A DNA stretch of 5,861 bases from an uncultured Dorea sp. (GTDB taxonomy: Bacteria > Bacillota > Clostridia > Lachnospirales > Lachnospiraceae), in NCBI GenBank assembly GCA_910584095.1, contig CAJTYU010000055.1:1-5861 (forward strand), read 5' to 3'. How positions within the stretch are numbered: position 1 is the first letter of the stretch; the number at the start of each line of letters is the position of its first letter. Positions 5,011-5,861 of this stretch are shown here, piece after piece. The position numbers were made by a program, and so were the translations under genes. The notes beneath the pieces were generated by a model, which worked only from the letters and a program-made list of their open reading frames with translations, had not been told where the DNA came from and did not search any database.

Positions 5011-5861
5011 CTATAATCCATTCCCAAAGAATGTGATTACCACAGTAAACCTATCTTTCGTACAATTCCAGTTCACCTCTCCTCCATATTGTTTTACACT
5101 AGACTCCACTGATTTCATTCCAATACCATGGCGTTCTTTGTCTTCTTTGTCAGTCATATATTCTCCATTTTTCATAATAATTGGCTTGTCAATACTATTT
5201 TCTATTTTCATAATATAAATCTGATTTTTCTTTTTTATTGCAATTCGAATCCATTTATCCTTACTTTCTATTTTTTCACAAGCTTCAATAGCATTATCTA
5301 ATAAGTTAAAGAAAATATTTCCTAAATCATTTTCATTAATATTCGTGTATATCTTTCCATAAATTTCAACTAAATATCGAATACCTTTCTGTTCTGCCTC
5401 ATTTCGCTTAATATTTATTACCAAATCCAATACATCGCATCCTGTATGACTATAATGGTTCATTTTTTCTATTGGTTCAGTTATTTTTTCCAAATATCTA
5501 ACTGCTTTATCGTATTCTTTTTTATCCAGATAATTTTTCAATAAAATCATATGATTTTTAAAATCATGATATATGTATTGATTATTTTTATACAGTTTTT
5601 GCATATCCTTATAATTCTGCTCTAATAAATTATTCTTCATCTGAATCATTCTAGCTGTTGCTTTAATATGTGTACTTCTTAATTCAATTGCCATAAGCAC
5701 AAGAAGTATCAATAAGCATGTAACAATCTGAAAGCTGCTTCCTAGCCCTACATAATCACTTTGTTCTACCAATGTTTTTAGGAATAGCCATCCCCAAACC
5801 GTTCCTACGTAACCGGTAGATAGTGCGTACCTCGACTGTAAGGGCAAAGTGTGTGACAATA
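5011..5861 (-). CDS. GHKL-type sensor histidine kinase (agr/HPK10-like), N-terminus beyond window edge
   Basis: This is the C-terminal part of a membrane sensor kinase that would autophosphorylate on His and pass the phosphate to a response regulator not seen here. The 282 visible residues hold a hydrophobic stretch at about 14-30 and a clear membrane helix at 43-60. A helical linker follows at 62-95, then the H-box YHDFKNH with His98 as likely phospho-acceptor. The N-box FFNLLDNAIEA (Asn185, Asn189) and the G-box HGIGMKS (Gly245, Gly247) form the ATP-binding GHKL domain. These motifs are typical of AgrC-like HPK10 kinases, which usually have five to seven N-terminal helices. The first in-frame possible start visible is a TTG at 5859 with no room for a ribosome site, so the gene very likely continues off the window. 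The stop lies only 21 bp before lanA, suggesting co-transcription and peptide-responsive control. The region is much more AT-rich than the genes downstream. Confidence 0.93.
   Translation of the reverse strand, partial: LSHTLPLQSRYALSTGYVGTVWGWLFLKTLVEQSDYVGLGSSFQIVTCLLILLVLMAIELRSTHIKATARMIQMKNNLLEQNYKDMQKLYKNNQYIYHDFKNHMILLKNYLDKKEYDKAVRYLEKITEPIEKMNHYSHTGCDVLDLVINIKRNEAEQKGIRYLVEIYGKIYTNINENDLGNIFFNLLDNAIEACEKIESKDKWIRIAIKKKNQIYIMKIENSIDKPIIMKNGEYMTDKEDKERHGIGMKSVESSVKQYGGEVNWNCTKDRFTVVITFFGNGL

Noticed and set aside
5187..5194. TTGACA -35-like hexamer inside the kinase gene as a lanA promoter
   Set aside because: No acceptable -10 box lies 16-18 bp after it on the minus strand.
5857..5859. 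TTG as the true kinase start
   Set aside because: Only two bases precede it and no ribosome site can be seen; the family has several more N-terminal helices, so the frame most likely continues upstream.

Overview
The window looks like part of a class II lanthipeptide (lantibiotic) locus from a Clostridia-type Firmicute, probably a gut Lachnospiraceae-like bacterium. The basis is an agr-type GHKL sensor kinase, a LanM synthetase, a class B sortase, strong AGGAGG-type ribosome binding sites and moderate GC. The genus cannot be fixed from sequence alone. Every convincing gene lies on the minus strand, so transcription runs from high to low coordinates.

Layout in transcription order. (1) 5861-5011: the C-terminal 282 codons of a membrane-anchored GHKL histidine kinase, cut by the window edge and strikingly AT-rich. 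(2) 4989-4840: a 49-codon gene, too short for ordinary ORF lists, with a near-perfect Shine-Dalgarno. Its product ends TYSTWSRACSTVLTIICC and is almost certainly the lanthipeptide precursor (LanA). (3) 4825-4794: a strong hairpin between lanA and lanM, probably an attenuator. (4) 4748-1677: a full-length 1023-aa LanM with the dehydratase and LanC-like cyclase catalytic residues that can be checked by eye all present. (5) 1676-1577: a short intergenic region ending in a terminator-like hairpin. (6) 1576 (more likely 1561)-767: a class B sortase. (7) 717-46: an unrecognised protein with about six membrane segments. (8) from about 30 to the edge: a possible start of another gene.

How the genes may work together. 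The kinase, with a response regulator not in the window, probably controls the operon. LanA is made in excess by partial termination at the attenuator. LanM dehydrates Ser/Thr in the LanA core and closes thioether rings on Cys40, Cys48 and Cys49. No LanT transporter/protease, LanFEG immunity ATPase or response regulator is visible; they may lie outside the window. The sortase and the six-helix protein sit after a probable terminator, so they may be a separate unit rather than part of lanthipeptide production.

The most interesting item is the precursor. It keeps the T-x-S-x-x-C ring spacing and terminal CC of the lacticin 481 group. However, it has Ala where that group (and mersacidin) has the conserved Glu, a shorter middle segment, and no double-glycine-type cleavage site.
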